Below, piece by piece: positions 11,341 through 24,834 of a DNA stretch of 64,000 nucleotides. The notes beneath the pieces were generated by a model that had not been told where the DNA came from, did not search any database, and worked only from the letters and a program-made list of their open reading frames with translations. Source of the stretch: Pipra filicauda (Eukaryota; Chordata; Aves; Passeriformes; Pipridae); assembly GCF_003945595.2 (NCBI RefSeq), contig NW_024104532.1:7501501-7565500 (forward strand). The letters are read 5' to 3'. Position 1 is the stretch's first letter. Each line of letters opens with the position of its first letter. The translations under genes and the position numbers were made by a program.

Positions 11341-14200
11341 ACATTGCAGTATATTTTCAGAAACAATCAAATTTCCCAGTGATTGAGATGCTATTGCCCT
11401 TTTGTAATCCTAAAAAATTGGAGTTTTCCCACTAATACAGTCAATTTATTGCTACTTTCTATTTTTAATGATATATGGTGAATATACAAATTCTGGAAAG
11501 GAGTAGTCTGTTTTCCTACTACCTGTATTCAAATAGCATATCCCACATGTGCAGGACACGGGTTGGAATCAACACAACTGCTGAAAACAGGAAATTAGTA
11601 CAGTTTGCACTAATAATCCTTCACGTGTATAATGTTTCAGGTACAACTTTTAGCTGCATTGATGTTACTGTTGGTGATTTTTGAGAAGCAGAATTTTGCA
11701 AGGCAATATTAGGACATAGCTTTTTGCTTCAGTAACAAGTTCTTTGTTCAGAGTCAGAAATGCTGAGCATGTATTTAGACCCAGCCTCTCTGAAGAACAG
11801 AAAGGCTGTATCAACTTTCCTCTCATAGCTGAAAAAAACCAAGTTCCCTCCATCTCTTGTTTCAGGTGCAGCAAAGAAACAGAAAAGTTTCTCTTTGAAT
11901 ATAAATTTTGGTACTGTCGTTGTTTTCACAGCAGTTAAGAATAATGATGGTTTCAGCTTTCATATAAACTCACTCTCACATTAAGAGTAGTAGTCCAATT
12001 GTTTTCTTGAAACATCATCTCCCTGTCCTGACCCTAATGCCTCTATATCCTGCTGCTGGTGTCAGGTACATGGAACTATGCAGATACATTTCTTGTCCCT
12101 ATTGTGCAAGTTCTGTTAATCACAAGCCCCATCCACCAGGTGATTCTTATGAGATGCTTTGCCAAGACTATTTTAGTTTCTTTTTATTAAAAAAAATTAT
12201 TTTGAGAATTGTGGAGACATATATATATATAGGAATGAAGAGGGAAATAGAAGGGTTAAAACTAAATATGTGATTTCACAACATGTGAAGGGTTCGGGTT
12301 AGGACCCTGTTTTAGGATGTGGAGAAGTTGGTGGCTTTATCCCAGAGATGTAGCAGAGGGACTTTCCCTTCAGGAAGTCCTTAATGATCCAGACATATCC
12401 AGAACTGGCTTTAACTTTGCTCAGCTACATCCAGAGAAGCAGAATTGAAATTTTGCCCCAATTTAAACAGCAGAAACAGAATAGCATGGCAGCAGAAGAG
12501 TATTCACGATTCCCTTTTCTGGGTTGAAAAACAATGGAGACTTTTATGAAATCATGTGACTTTTTGGTCCCTTGACATGGTTACATGTAGTGAGGCTGGA
12601 TGGGATGTGGGGGAAGGACAAGGCCAGGGGAGAAATGGTGTTATTTGCGACGTGTAAACAGAAGTTCCCATCTCTTTTGGGGTTATGATTTCCCTCCTCT
12701 GCTTAGGCAAGTTCTGGCTCCGGTGTTTTTCCCGCTGTGTGGCTGCTGCCATGCAAGACTGGAACGTGAGGACATAATCCCTGCAAGCTATTTTTGTCCT
12801 GCTGTACTCATGGCAGAAGGCCTGGGAGTACCTGTGATATATATATGACACTGTTGCTTGCAGTACCCACAGCCTGAGGCGTGTTACCCAGCAGTGCAGT
12901 CTGCAGCAGGACATGCACATACACAATTAAAACATCCTCACTTAGCAGCTTGTAGCTCTGTTCCCTGAAAAAAAGAAGGTCCAAAAGCTTCCCTTTTTGG
13001 GAATACTGTGGTTGAGAGAATGTGGTTGAAACGGTGGGGAGATCAGCTGAGGAGGTGGATGATGACAGAGAAATAGCCATCTGTGTTTCAAGCAGATTTT
13101 TTGGATTCCTGACAGAAAATGGAATAATGTGGCTGTTTGATCTGCCCCACAATTGTCTTACCCACAAGTCCAGTCGAGGGAGATATTCTTTCAAAAGCTT
13201 CACATGGTACAAACCTACATGTACAAAGAAAGACGCAAGGATGTAATCAGAAAAAGGGCAAAAGCCCAAACTACACAGATTTCATAAGTGAACTCTTGCA
13301 GTTATTAAAATGTTTTGGCTTCGTAACAGAACACAAATCTGCAGTTTTGCCAAAACCTGGATGCAGGGCCTCAGGGGAGGGGACAGTGTCACTGTTGGAG
13401 CCTGGGGAGCAGTTGGGCAGGGGGTGCTGCTGCCTGGGCCCAGCTGATGTGGGCAGAGACGTCTGTCTGTCTGCAGTGGGGGGTATGGTGGGGGCAGGCA
13501 CCATCCACACTCCTCTGTGTTTCCTTTTGTTGTGCCACTGGAATACAGACTGATGGACTCTCTAGCAAAATTTTAAAATGAGGAACGAAAACAATATTTT
13601 ATGAGCATGAGTAGCTTTACAGCGTGTCGGTATGATGGCTTTTCATACTTCTAATGCTTATTTATAGTTAAACTTGTCACCAAGTTCCCATGTTTTGATT
13701 ATAATTTTCACCACTTTGGGTTTAGAAGGCTCAAGAGGATTGCACTGGGGTGTGAGGGTGCTTTTAACCTCCAAGTCAGCCTTCCACAACAGCTCTTAAC
13801 CTTCAGGTTGCTCGTGGGTTGGGCAGGGGTACCCACGTAGGTTGGGTATGTGTTCAGCGCCGCTGAGTTGATAAGCTGACCACTGCCATGGAGCTGTGGT
13901 TATCTGTGTACACGTATTAGTTTTATCACTGATAGCTGAGATATAAATACAGTGAAGGCACAGCAGCACAGGCTGGTGCAGAGCAACAACAACTCCCAGC
14001 AAGGAGCCCAGCTGCGCTGGCATCAGCCGGGGGACTCCCGCCAGCTCCGGGGGGCTCCGGGTGCTCCAGTGCTGCTGCCACCCACTTGTGCCATGGACAT
14101 GAACAAAGGACTGATTGGGCAAAATAAATCTCTGTAGTTGTAACTTTGCTTCGAATATGAAGTGCCAGTCACTGTGTCCAATCAGGAGCACGCCTTCAAG
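11341..14200. other. Single-copy DNA, no recognised gene
   Basis: Mixed A+T-rich sequence with a GC-richer patch at about 13.35-13.55 kb and another at 13.95-14.10 kb. Both strands carry overlapping open stretches of up to about 150 codons near 12.8-13.55 kb, most starting at non-ATG codons and resembling nothing I know. A short TA repeat lies at about 12219-12231. Confidence 0.55.
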
Positions 14201-14470
14201 ATGAGTTTGAAACGTTTGGCCTCTATATCCACATCGTTGTGTCCCCAGAGCGATCGGGGCGGTCGCTTTTAGAGGTCAGGCTTGCAATCAGGTTCTAAAT
14301 GACAATTTAATTCTTTGCTATCTCAATTTGAAGTCATTCTGCTCCTTGAAATCTTAATAGGAAAACCATTGGAAATTTCGTATGGAAACCTTCTTTAACA
14401 GAATATCATTGCTGACAATTAAAGATGGGCTTGGGACTGTCAAGGCCCAAGCAACTCAGATAGTAAACCT
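14201..14470. promoter_or_regulatory. Candidate conserved non-coding element
   Basis: Non-repetitive stretch with an isolated CpG-containing core (AGCGATCGGGGCGGTCGC at about 14250-14267) within A+T-rich DNA containing ACAATTTAATT and TTGAAGTCATT words. CpGs retained in otherwise CpG-poor DNA hint at constraint. There is no open frame. Conservation is inferred, not shown. Confidence 0.28.
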
Positions 14471-17400
14471 GTTCAGAAATTAATGTTATTTATCCATCTA
14501 TATCCTAACAATTTTTGGCAATTCCATTGCATTTTAAAGCAGGAGTATATTTATATATACCTAAGCATATGTTTCCATATGGAGATGTAGATACAAAAAA
14601 TATTTCCAAATTCGTATATATATATATGTAGTTATAGGGAAAAGAAACTGAACTGCTCAAATTTTGCATCCAGCTGGTTGGGAAATCAATGCTTATAAAA
14701 AGACAGCACTCACTACCTACATATTTGTAAAAAGGTAAAGTAGTGCAGTTTAAGAAGGTAAGAGGACATTAGGATGGAAGATATGAAATAAATAAAAAGT
14801 TCATATAATGGAAATGGAGAATAAGCAGAAAGAAAGTTGATTACTTCATTTTACAACTGACAGTTCAGTGAAGTTTCTGTTTTAATATTATGTGCAAGCC
14901 AAACTGCCAGGTTTTATTTATCATCTGATATAACTCTAGCTCTGGTCCAGGGTACTGGAAAACCTCTCTTGTAGAGTTTTACCTCTTTAACCTCAAATGA
15001 AAACTGGCATTCCATCTGGAGAGTGTCCAATGTGTCACATTTTGGTAGTCATCAACCAGCTCGCCTTATAAATCAAGAGCACTGATTAAATAATCAAGAT
15101 TTTTGAAATGCCTTGAGGGAGCTGTACGTTTTTTGCATCAGTGATTAGTATTCAGTGGCAATACTGAAATCTATTTGAGCTGCAGATATAAAACTGCATT
15201 TTGCATACTAGGCATAATCAGAGAGATTATATTCAGAAAGTGTGCTTCCCTTAAGACAGCAGAAGGTTATGACTTTTGCCATGGCTCCATTGTTAGTTTA
15301 AGTGAGCTTTGTCCTTGCTGTTGTACAGCCCTCCATTCACCAGAATAAAATCTTTTCTGCAGCTGTGTACTGGGAAAATGAAAACTCTAGGTAATAACTT
15401 TCATAGGGCAGCTGGTTAAAGAAAACTGTAGCCCTTGAATGGAAAGCAATTTTAATTAAAGATCTTTTTAGTTATTAAAACTTAGTTTATATTGTGTCAT
15501 TTCTTTTGTTGTTGCAAGTAAGCATTTTGTCATTTAAATCATTCCCCCAAATCACATATTACTGGCAGCAAGGGGGACTGCAGTTTACAAAAGAGACAAT
15601 AGTTATTGGCTGCAAGAGAGACTGGCTAAGAAATAAGTTATTGTTCATATCAAAAAATAGAATCTAAGCCTTAAACTCAGTAATGAACTTACAAGAATTA
15701 CAGTAATATAAATCAAAAAAAATGCTCTCCTGAAAACCCATGTGCAAAACTTTCCAGGTTGTGTCAGTTGGTTTTACCTCTCTCCTCCTTTCTAATGGGT
15801 GGGTTCTGCACCTCTGGGTCCCCCCAAGGACCTGAGGGATGAGAGCAAAGTGCATCAAAGGTAGCAGTGAGTGGGTGCTCAGCTGCCCAGAGCCTGTGAG
15901 CTCAGGTGTGTTCTCCACAGCCCTGAGCCAGCTGTGGAGTTTTCCTGGGAAACACCAAGCAGTGTGATACCTTCCCTCCTTCCAGACTCACCTTCCCAGC
16001 TCCCAGCCAAATGAAAGTGTATCTTGTTACCCTTATGATGGGCTGGAAAGAATACCTTGGAGAGTGCTGTGTTTCCCCAGGCTTCTTGTCATAGCATGCC
16101 CTTGTATTAAGCAATTATAATTAAATTTCCCTAACCTCAAAAATTTAAAAAGTAAAAAATAATCCTTACAACTGTCAAAAGCATGTTTGTGCCTTGATGT
16201 GCAGCGTTGCCATACATCAATCCATGTATTCCACGGAAACTCGCAGTGTAATGTGTAATCACACTTAATACACTCTGCATAAGCGGGCTTAATGCATGTT
16301 CATCACTGGCCTGGAGGTGATTAGGGATGATGATGTATAATCATTTGGAAGGGGGAAAGGAATGATGATGTGGGGCTGATCTGTCTCACTTCCCAGCACT
16401 GTCCTTGCTGGATACTCTGACAGCCCTCAGTATTCATTTGTAGCCCACTGGAAGGCAATGGCAGTAGTACCAATGCTCACCCTGCCTACTAACAAACCTC
16501 CAGACCTGGGAAATCTGGTTTTTTTTGGTCTCACTGCTTTGGTTAGCCTTAGAAAGATGATAACTTCTTCTGAAAACTTTGCTTGTACCCTTAATTTATC
16601 CTGACTACAACACCGCCATTGCTTCATCTGCTAAAAAAGAGAGGTTTCTCCCAGGAAATAGAGTGCATGAGTTCATGGTCTTTTGCTCATGTTATTCTCA
16701 CACTCCACATGAAGTTCTGCTATGATGCAGAAGGGAATTCAAGCCTTATTCCACAGGTGAGAAAGGGCACAAGAAGTAGCATGGACTCTGGCACAGGAAG
16801 CCCTTCCTTTCAGCTTTCATATCTCTGCACTGGGTTTGTGTCTTATGTTAAATGGTTACTGGGTTAAAATGCATTATGTGAGGAGAGGTTCTGTACTGTA
16901 AAGGAAATGGGATGAACCTGGCATAGCACCATTCCCAGGCATCCAGCTGGATTTCCTTGGAGCCCAAACAGGCAGGGTGAGATGAAGCTTTACCCAGGGC
17001 TGTCCCCTCATCTTTGTGCAGGGGCTGGCTGGGGGTTGCTGACTTGGACCAAAGGCACACTGAGGGTCATGTGAAACATGCTCAGACCCATGCCTGACCC
17101 AAGTGTAACCTCTCCCCTCCTGTCCAGCGAAATCCTTAAAAATCAGCCATGTAATTACTTCCCTGAATGAAGATTTCAGGCAGACAGCACTGTGGCACAC
17201 ACTGCTCTAGATGGGAGGCTCAAAGCATGTGAAATGTTTGCAGATTCCTGGATGAAAGGTGGTGTTGCTGCATTGTTTTGATAGATATAAACACATCAAA
17301 ACATCATTATAGACACACACAAAATACTGGCTGAATGCAGAAAAAGGCTTGAGAGAAAAGTTTGGCTCTCCCATGCCAGGGGTGGCATTGCCTAATCATC

Positions 17401-18713
17401 CCAGTTGTGGTCAAAATCATACAGTCATTAAGATCCAGTTTCTCGAGTACTCAAGCAGAACTTGACATTAGGTGAAAAAAGAAAGGATTAGGATGTAAGT
17501 GTAGATATTGTGCAATTTTAAGCGCATTTTATTTTTTCCTAGATCAAATTCAGAGCTAATTCTGCTGGCATTTGATGTGATAGAGTATGTGGAATGTGAT
17601 CTCCGTATGTTCCAGCTGAATGCTTCTTCATTTCATACAGTAAATTGGAGATTAAGGATGTTTGACCATAGTGTACTTGTTTTGGTGTTTGATGAATATA
17701 CGTTCTTCAGCTGCTGTTAGCCAGCTATCTGTTATTGATGCAGACTTTGCTTGTCTTGCTTTTTAAGACAGCTACATTTTTAACCTCCCCATTTCTTCCT
17801 GATATTCAAAAGTAAATAGAATACTTTGTGGGAAGTTTAGCTGCTTACCTTTTAAGTTCATTATTATTCAGTGCTGTTAACTTCTAAGCTACTGCGGTTA
17901 CAAATTTACTGTTAATCAGTATCTTCTAGTATGGCTAAATCCTCCTTATCTTTATTTTCATAAAATTAATACCAGAAAATAATTTGTCATTGACCCTTGT
18001 TTCATAGTCCAAGTCCCTTTCCTTTGCTTGATTTAGTCCTGATTCATACTGCTGGCATCAAGCAAAAGTTTTGGACCGAGAGCTTTATTAAAGACTTAAT
18101 AAAACAATTTTGCTTTGCTTTGCCCTAAACTGTGAGATTTTCATTCCTTAGCTTTAATTGCTCGAGTTACATCTTGGCACATATAAGAGGTACAATACAT
18201 GGGCAGAGAGGATTCCTAAAAGGAGGAGAGAAAGACAGTTTTGTGTTTGATAGACAAAAATCAACTTTAGAGATTTAAGGGCTCATTTGCAGGGTACAAT
18301 TCATTATTAGCTGATCTTTTCAGGAAAATTCCCTGCTGAGGTTTGTGAGTGTTTTGGTGGGAGTGAGCAGGGAATACTGAACACAGCCCATTGACGTGGG
18401 TATTTTAGTTCATGTGCCTCAGCTTAATACAGAACATTAAATTACTCTGCTGAATAATTAGGCATTTGTCAAAGAAAATAGATATTTATTAATGGATGAT
18501 TTGCCATGTTTCATCCTCTCCACGTACTTACTATTCTATTATTTAGAGTGCAAAAAGTTCTCTGTATTCATCTACTCAGTTATGCACCTGAAATCCCATT
18601 CCCTTCATGTTTATATATAGAAATTTGTGACTCCACTTTTTCTTTCTTTCCCTAGAAGTTCTCATAATTAATCAACATTATGCTTTAGTTTATGTATTAT
18701 TGTGAATAGATGT
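14471..18713. other. Single-copy DNA with one possible regulatory stretch
   Basis: Mostly A+T-rich with a TA dinucleotide run near 14617-14628. A stretch at about 16190-16360 (GTGTAATGTGTAATCACACTT and neighbouring direct and inverted words, CATAAGCGGGCTTAATGCAT) looks CNE-like. A small perfect inverted repeat GTTTTGAT/ATCAAAAC lies at 17275-17302. No gene or named transposon is recognised. Confidence 0.5.
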
Positions 18714-19038
18714 TATCCTTGTAGTACAGGGAGTGCTGTGTCCAGTTCTGGGCTGCCCAGCACAAAAGAGATCTGGAGTACTGGAGAGAGTCCAGCAAAG
18801 AGCCATTAAGGTGATGAAGGGACTGGAGCATCTCATGGAGGAGGAAAGGCTGGGAGAGCTGGGGCTTTTCATCTGACTCAGCCTAGAGAAGAGGCTGTGG
18901 GGTGTCCATTTCTGGAGATATTTGGAAGCTGTGTGGGCATAGTCCTGGGCAACCAACACTAATGTGGCCTTTACTTGAGCAGGGGGTTTGGATGAGCTGA
19001 CCTCCAGAGGTTCCTGCCAACCTCAGCCACTCTGTGAC
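18714..19038 (+). mobile_element. CR1 LINE fragment with internal deletion, + orientation
   Basis: The left part matches the end of CR1 ORF2 (TGTGTCCAGTTCTGGGCTGC, then the GAGAGAGTCCAGCAAAGAGCC and GAGGAAAGGCTGGGAGAGCT wording). It then jumps, after the GAGAAGAGGCTG segment near 18890-18900, directly to the 3' tail beginning GGAGATATTTGGAAGC and finishing with the TCCTGCCAACCTCAGCCA-like terminus. A few hundred bases of the canonical element are missing between these two parts. ORF2 is not intact. An old, inert copy. Confidence 0.93.
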
Positions 19039-22000
19039 TGTGTGTCATGATGGTCAAACTGACCAGACATCAACAAATGTAATGAAAAAAACTGGTGCCA
19101 CCTTACGTTGACATGCACAGCTGTGTTGAGTACCTGCAATTCTCAGTAAAATATGGCCACGCTGCAGCAGTAAATTTACTATAATACCAGTTGCTAAAAT
19201 AGCATTTCTGAAATGAATATAAGCGATGTGATGTATGGTAACTAAGAACGTGTGACAGTCTTTCACGCTGATATAAATATTACTTATTGATGGAAAATGG
19301 CTTTTTTTTCCCTGATTCTAGTGATGGCAGAAGCAGGAGGAAGTAATAAACAGGATTTGAAAGAGCTGAAAAGGAAAAAGAAAAACCAAAAATAAGTGGT
19401 CTGAGGTTTTTGAATGTTCTGTCTATCGGTGCTTACATGTAAAGAATTATCTAAGAAAAAATATATTCAACAAGTGCCATAAGTAATTGAATTATACAAG
19501 GATTAAGTGCTCAGTTTTATCAAGGGTTGAACTCCATGCTCACTGAATGCAACAGCTAGACTCTCATGGGCTTTAGCTCAAACCTCAAATAAAACAGTTT
19601 GATTAGTGCTGTTTGACCAGTATAACAGCAAGTCTGTGTGAACTTAGTCTCATGCTGTGTTTTCAGCCTTCAGTCTAATAATGACAGTTTTAATTAGTGA
19701 AAAAGCCCTTTTGCACTTATTTTAAACATTGGTGGATGTTTGGATCTCCTTTTCTGACTCAGCAATATTAATCTTTGCCACCTTGCAAACCAATGCTCTC
19801 CGTCATAACCTGACAAGATAAGTGGTAAATGGGATGCAATGGGACATTTCTTTTCACAAATGCAGCTGCTCAGGGCATGTACAATTCCCAGCCATCCAAT
19901 CCCTGGCAGAACCAGGAGAAAATTCTGCAGGTTGTACCCAGACAGTAACAGTGCCCACCACACATCTGCAGCTGACACCGGTAAGAAGGGAAAAAGCCCC
20001 AACAACTGACAAAGTTTCTAGAAAGACTGCAGTGGCAGAAGACTAAACTTTCTCTCTGTGCTCCATAAAGTGATCTAACATGTTTGTGTCTCCAAGAATC
20101 ATTCCAGCAATAAAATACCATCCCATTTTGTGCACTTGTGCTCACTTAGCTGCGTTGTTTCTCCACACAGAGAGGAGGGATATCTCACCTCCCTCTCAGA
20201 ACAACTGTACTCCAGCTGGCAAACACTGCTCGAGCTGAACAATTCTGACAAGTATTTATAATAAGCTATTGCAGCTGCTCCAGCTCATTCTTTGCTTTTG
20301 TATATCAGATTTTGCATTTAGTATTTTCTTTTATGATTTCATCTGCTATACCAGCTAGATTACTCACAGATTCACTCCAAATAGTAACAACAAATTATAC
20401 TACCATTAACAGAATTGTATTATGTTTCTACTAATAATGAAATATTTTTCCACAATTTGGGCTACATAAAGTGGAATAAACAGATATTCTGCTATTCCTT
20501 GGTGGCCTTTTTTCTTCTCTATAGGAGGCAGTGAGTCTTTCATTTCAGCTAGCTGTCCCCAAAGTTCCTGCTATTTGGAGGCTAAGCTGTGGATGACAAA
20601 CTGCAAAGCTGACAGGAAAACATGCAAGGTTGATATATAAAACAAGCCACACAGCTCGTGCTTTGACTGCTTTCAGTAAAATAAATAATACTCCCTCAGT
20701 CTGTGTAAGGCTCCTTCAGAGTTCCTTCAGCTTACATGGGGAATATTACAAATTTCTTCTGCGTAAATTTGTAATCTGAGAGCTCAGTTTTCTAAAACAA
20801 ATTCAGAAAAAAAATAGTTTTCAAACCAAATTCATAAAAGGAAAAAAAAAAGCCTGTATAACTTGTTCCCAAATTGAACAAAGCTCACAGAAATTGATGG
20901 TCCCTTTCAAGAACTGTGAAAAATGCTGTGGATATTTCCCTGGTTTAACAACCAAACAAAAACACCACTTGCTCTGCAAATTTTGCTGCAAGCACCAACA
21001 GCTTTATACCAAGACGACCCAAAGGAATTTTCCATCAAAGCAGAAGTGTGCATCACATGAGCAGGTGAAAATGTGATGGAGAAAGGTGTGATGTCTCTGC
21101 GTTTGCTATAAGCTTAACCCATGTCAGCCTTCCTCTAATGTGCAGCATTTTGTTTTATTTCCAGATTCCTGTGGATTTAGTAGTTGAACACTATTCTTGT
21201 GAGAAAGTGATTATTTGGCATTTGTGTACCTAATGATATGCTAATATATCCTTAGAAAAAATCAGAATTCATCTTGTCTTTTAACGTGCTGCAAAATGTA
21301 CATGTAATAGAAAGGGATATTTAAAACATCTTTATTTCATTATCTCATTTATTATATTGTAGGTTGGCGACTAATTAGTATAGATATTTGAAGTTACAGA
21401 TTGAGGAAACTAAATTAGTGAGCTATAATATAATTAATCACAGAAAACTTTTGTTCAACAGCTAATCTATTAGCTACTTCTTCGCTTCTTGTTGATACTC
21501 ATAACTTTGATTAAGATTTTCGGTGCTTTATTTAACATCATAGCTTATTAATACAAAATTCAGTGAAGTATCTCCTGACTCTGGAATAACATTCCCAGAA
21601 AGAATTGCAATGAAAATCCTCCTGGCTCTATATTTCAACAAGAAATAGCATAGAGAAACCACCAAGGGTCACCATGTCCTAGAGGAGGAGGCCTCAGGGT
21701 ACCCGACATGCTTTTCAGTTTTTCCCTTCCCTCTAGTTATTCTCCTATGCTTTCAGATGTTCCAGCCACTAAGTATTCCAGCCACAGCTGAAAGTGGTGG
21801 AAAAAAGCAGTAATCCAAACCAGGACCAAGGTTCTTGCTTTAGAAACCTAAAGCAGGGAGACTGCAAGGGCAGAGCTCAGTGGTGTTTTGTGAGCACCCC
21901 TGAACTGCTCACATGTCCACGAGCAGGATGGGCTCTGCATTCCACCCCTGGTTTAATAGGAGCTGGATACTTCCTCTTACTTTACTTCCTCTGCTGTTCC

Positions 22001-22095
22001 TGTCCTTTCATTTACCTACAAAGTTTATCTCTGAGAAGCAGAAATATTGGTAAGATTTCAGTACTGAAAATAACTTGTCCCCTAATAAAGTTCCT
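19039..22095. other. Single-copy DNA, no recognised gene
   Basis: A+T-rich sequence with many stops on both strands. It holds a small perfect inverted repeat at 20745-20775 (listed separately) and a slightly GC-richer patch at 21.65-22.0 kb immediately before the CR1 copy, which could be an unrecognised repeat. A CNE-like stretch rich in octamer-like and TAAT-like words may lie at 20.22-20.48 kb. Confidence 0.5.
20745..20775. repeat. Perfect 11-bp inverted repeat with 9-nt loop
   Basis: ATTACAAATTT at 20745-20755 is the exact reverse complement of 20765-20775, separated by CTTCTGCGT. It is a short A+T-rich stem in A+T-rich DNA and may be chance. Confidence 0.85.
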
Positions 22096-23138
22096 GGGCA
22101 TTATCCTGGCCATTTAGGGTGGAATGACTACATCAGTGGAATAAGGGAAGGGCCACACATGTGATTTATCTGGACTTCTGTAAAGCCTTTGACATGGTCC
22201 CCCACAACACCCTGCTCCCTGAATTGGAGAGAGATGGAGTCAATGGGTGGATTGTTAGATGGATAAGAAATTGGTTGGATGTTGACATCCAGAGGGTAGT
22301 GGTCAACAGCTCAGAGTCCCAGTGGATATCAGTGGCAAGTGCTGTCCCTCAGGGGTCTGTACTGGGACCAGTGCAATTTAATGACTACATTAATGACATA
22401 GAAAATGGGATTGAGTGCACCCTCAGTGAATTTGCAGCTGACACCAAGCTGAGTGGTGTGGTTGCCTCACCTGAAGGATGGGATGTCATCCAGGGGCACC
22501 TGGACAAGCTCAAGAAGTGGCCCATGGGAATCTCATGAGGTTTAATAAGACTTAGGGCTGGTGGTGCACCTGGGTGGGGGCAACCCCAGGGATCAACCCA
22601 GGCTGGGGATCAACAGTCCAAGAGCTGCCCTGGGGAGAAGGACTTGGGGGTGCTGGTGGGTGAGAGGCTGGACATGCCCCAGCAATGGGCACTCGCAGCC
22701 CAAACATGTGCTGGGCTGCATCACAAGCAGTGTGGGCAGCAGGGGAGGGGGGATTCTGCCCTGCTCAGGTGAGACCCCCCCTGCAGAGCTGCCTCCAGCC
22801 CTGGGGGCCCAGCACGGGAAGGACAGGGAGCTGTTGGAGCGAGTCCAGAGGAGGCCCCAAGATGATCAGAGGGATGGAGCAGCTCTGCTGGGAGGAAAGG
22901 CTGGGAGAGTTGGGATTGTTCAACCTGGGGTGACCTAACTGTGGCCTTCCAGTACCTGAAGGGAACCCACAAGAAATATGGACAGAGACTATTTACAAGG
23001 GTCTGGAGTGACAGGACAAGTGGGAATGGCTTCAAACTGACATGGAATAGGTTTAAATTAGATATTAGGAAATAATTCTTCCCTGTGAAAGTGGTGAGGA
23101 AGTGGCACAGGTTGCCCAGAGAAGTTGTGGATGCTAAC
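22096..23138 (+). mobile_element. CR1 LINE fragment, about 1 kb, degraded reverse transcriptase
   Basis: This is the longest CR1 copy in the window and is in + orientation. It enters in the reverse-transcriptase domain and runs through the RT C-terminal part toward the 3' region. It stops after the GTTGCCCAGAGAAGTTGTGG motif near 23115-23134, short of the usual CR1 terminus, so both ends are missing; loss of the 3' end is atypical for LINE insertion and implies a later deletion. Small internal deletions (for example near 22760-22800 and 22925-22940) break the frame. The 5' boundary is uncertain within about 40 bp. Confidence 0.95.
22161..22538 (+). pseudogene. CR1 ORF2 reverse transcriptase fragment (dead)
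   Basis: An open stretch of 125 codons carries CR1-type RT motifs in order: motif A region YLDFCKAFDMVPH (residues 3-15), PQGSVLGP (63-70) and the motif C region, which reads FAADTKL (91-97) where active CR1 enzymes have FADDTKL. One catalytic aspartate is therefore lost. The frame ends at a stop soon after KKWPMGIS, before the rest of ORF2. In life the protein would copy LINE RNA at the target site; this copy cannot. The first codon is not a genuine start, since the fragment lies inside ORF2. Confidence 0.93.
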
Positions 23139-24834
23139 CCTAAATAACCATTTTTAAAATAGTGCCTTTTGCTGGGGTAACATGTTGGTAAACTTCTAAC
23201 ATTCCTATGTTTCTCTTTCACCGAGTCTTTCCTGTGAGTCTTTTGGTGTAATTTGACACCAATGTAACCTATATTCATACACTAACTGTGTATTTATGTT
23301 TGATAGTTATTTGCAATTCATGCCTCAGTGGTCATTTATAGAATTTTACTTATCCTGTCAGCCAGCTCTGACATTATCACATGACTCCAATTTGTTATTT
23401 ACTGTAACTAATGAATAGCAAATAGGCAAGGACTAAGCAAAGCAAATAATAACAAACCATAAACTGATACAGTAGCAGTAAAATCTGTATAGCAAACACC
23501 TTCTTTTAACCCAAATCCACTCATTGGGATGTTTGTAAACAGGAGGTAAGAAAAGTTATTGGACATATTGTCTGCTAAAGTAATATTTCTGGCTCAAATA
23601 ATGATATTAATACCACTGAACATGGAAGTTGGTTATAGAAGATTAGTATTTAGAAAGTAAAAACAATTTTCCTCATTTTATTTTAGTAAGGGGATATATA
23701 TTTTCTGGTATATATTTCAAGGTTTTTTCCCCATAAATATCATTATACGGAGTTTAATTATAAAAAAAAGTAGGAAATGTCACATGAATAACAATTGTGT
23801 ACTGGTGAGCAGCTCGGGTATCTTTCAGGATTTTATTTTGAAAATTTGATAATGAGGAAAAGCTGTTAAAACTCGGCACCCAAAATATTTGTAAGAGCAG
23901 AAGGATATACGTAATATAAATGCAAGATTTTCCCTTCTGTATATTCAGATGGATTTTTAATTGCATTTTGTTATTATCCAAAATTAAGGTTTGATATTAC
24001 AAGTTTGTATGACACAGATTTCTTTAGACATCAGTTTTATATATGTACATATAACATAAAATGCATGTATGTGTGACAGTAGGCTCTGCTAAGTTGTAAT
24101 ACTTTGTAGTTAGTGCTCCAGGATATTTAGATTGTAATTTAGTAGTTTTCTTATTTTCTTAATGTTGCTTGAAAGCCAAAAGCCAACTGCATCATTTTAT
24201 GAAGTACACAATAAATGTCTATTTACAGAGCCAGGAGTCAGAATCAGAAACATGTGAGCTCTGAATCGTGGTCACACTGTGTGACACTGCTTGATTTCTT
24301 TGTAAAAATTTGTTTGACTTGCTTGGAGATCATCTGTAAATCATTATGAGTCAACACATTAATGGACTTTTTCTTATAAAAATTGCCAGGGGCATCACCA
24401 GTCCAACCCTGGTGAGAGCTGTGATGTGAATGTTAACGTATAGCACAGTGCCACCAGACAGTGGTGCAAGTCTCTGAAAACACCCACATTTTTTTTGGAT
24501 GTCACAGTTACAGCACTTGGGACTCTTCTGTTCCACCTCTCTTTATTGCTACAGAGAAGCTGCACTGGCAATACCAGTGGTGGGAAGCAGTGAACAAAGA
24601 AATTCACTTTATGCGTTCCCGTTAGGAAATTAATACACCTGTTCTCATCCTTGGGCCTTGATCTCGCCGTGAAATTCAGAACATGCAAGTCATAATTCTA
24701 CTTAAACACATTTTTTACTGACATAAGTCATGGACAAATACCATCAGTAATCATGCACAGGTATCATTACGGGGTATGGCCTCATAAATAAATCAATAGG
24801 AGTACAGGAATTACAGACTTCCAGCAGGAGCAGG
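23139..24834. other. Single-copy A+T-rich DNA, no recognised gene
   Basis: Very A+T-rich with ATAT-containing stretches (about 23690-23715 and 24038-24070). No open frame, repeat family or GC-rich promoter-like block is recognised. Confidence 0.6.

Noticed and set aside
12808..13269. 153-codon minus-strand open frame
   Set aside because: Opens with TTG, overlaps a similar + strand frame, and shows no domain.
21650..22095. Possible LTR before the CR1 copy
   Set aside because: The segment is a little GC-richer and has an AATAAAG word, but no TG...CA ends, target duplication or second LTR could be found.
22721..23278. 185-codon minus-strand open frame
   Set aside because: It is antisense to the CR1 copy; the frame is a by-product of the transposon sequence.
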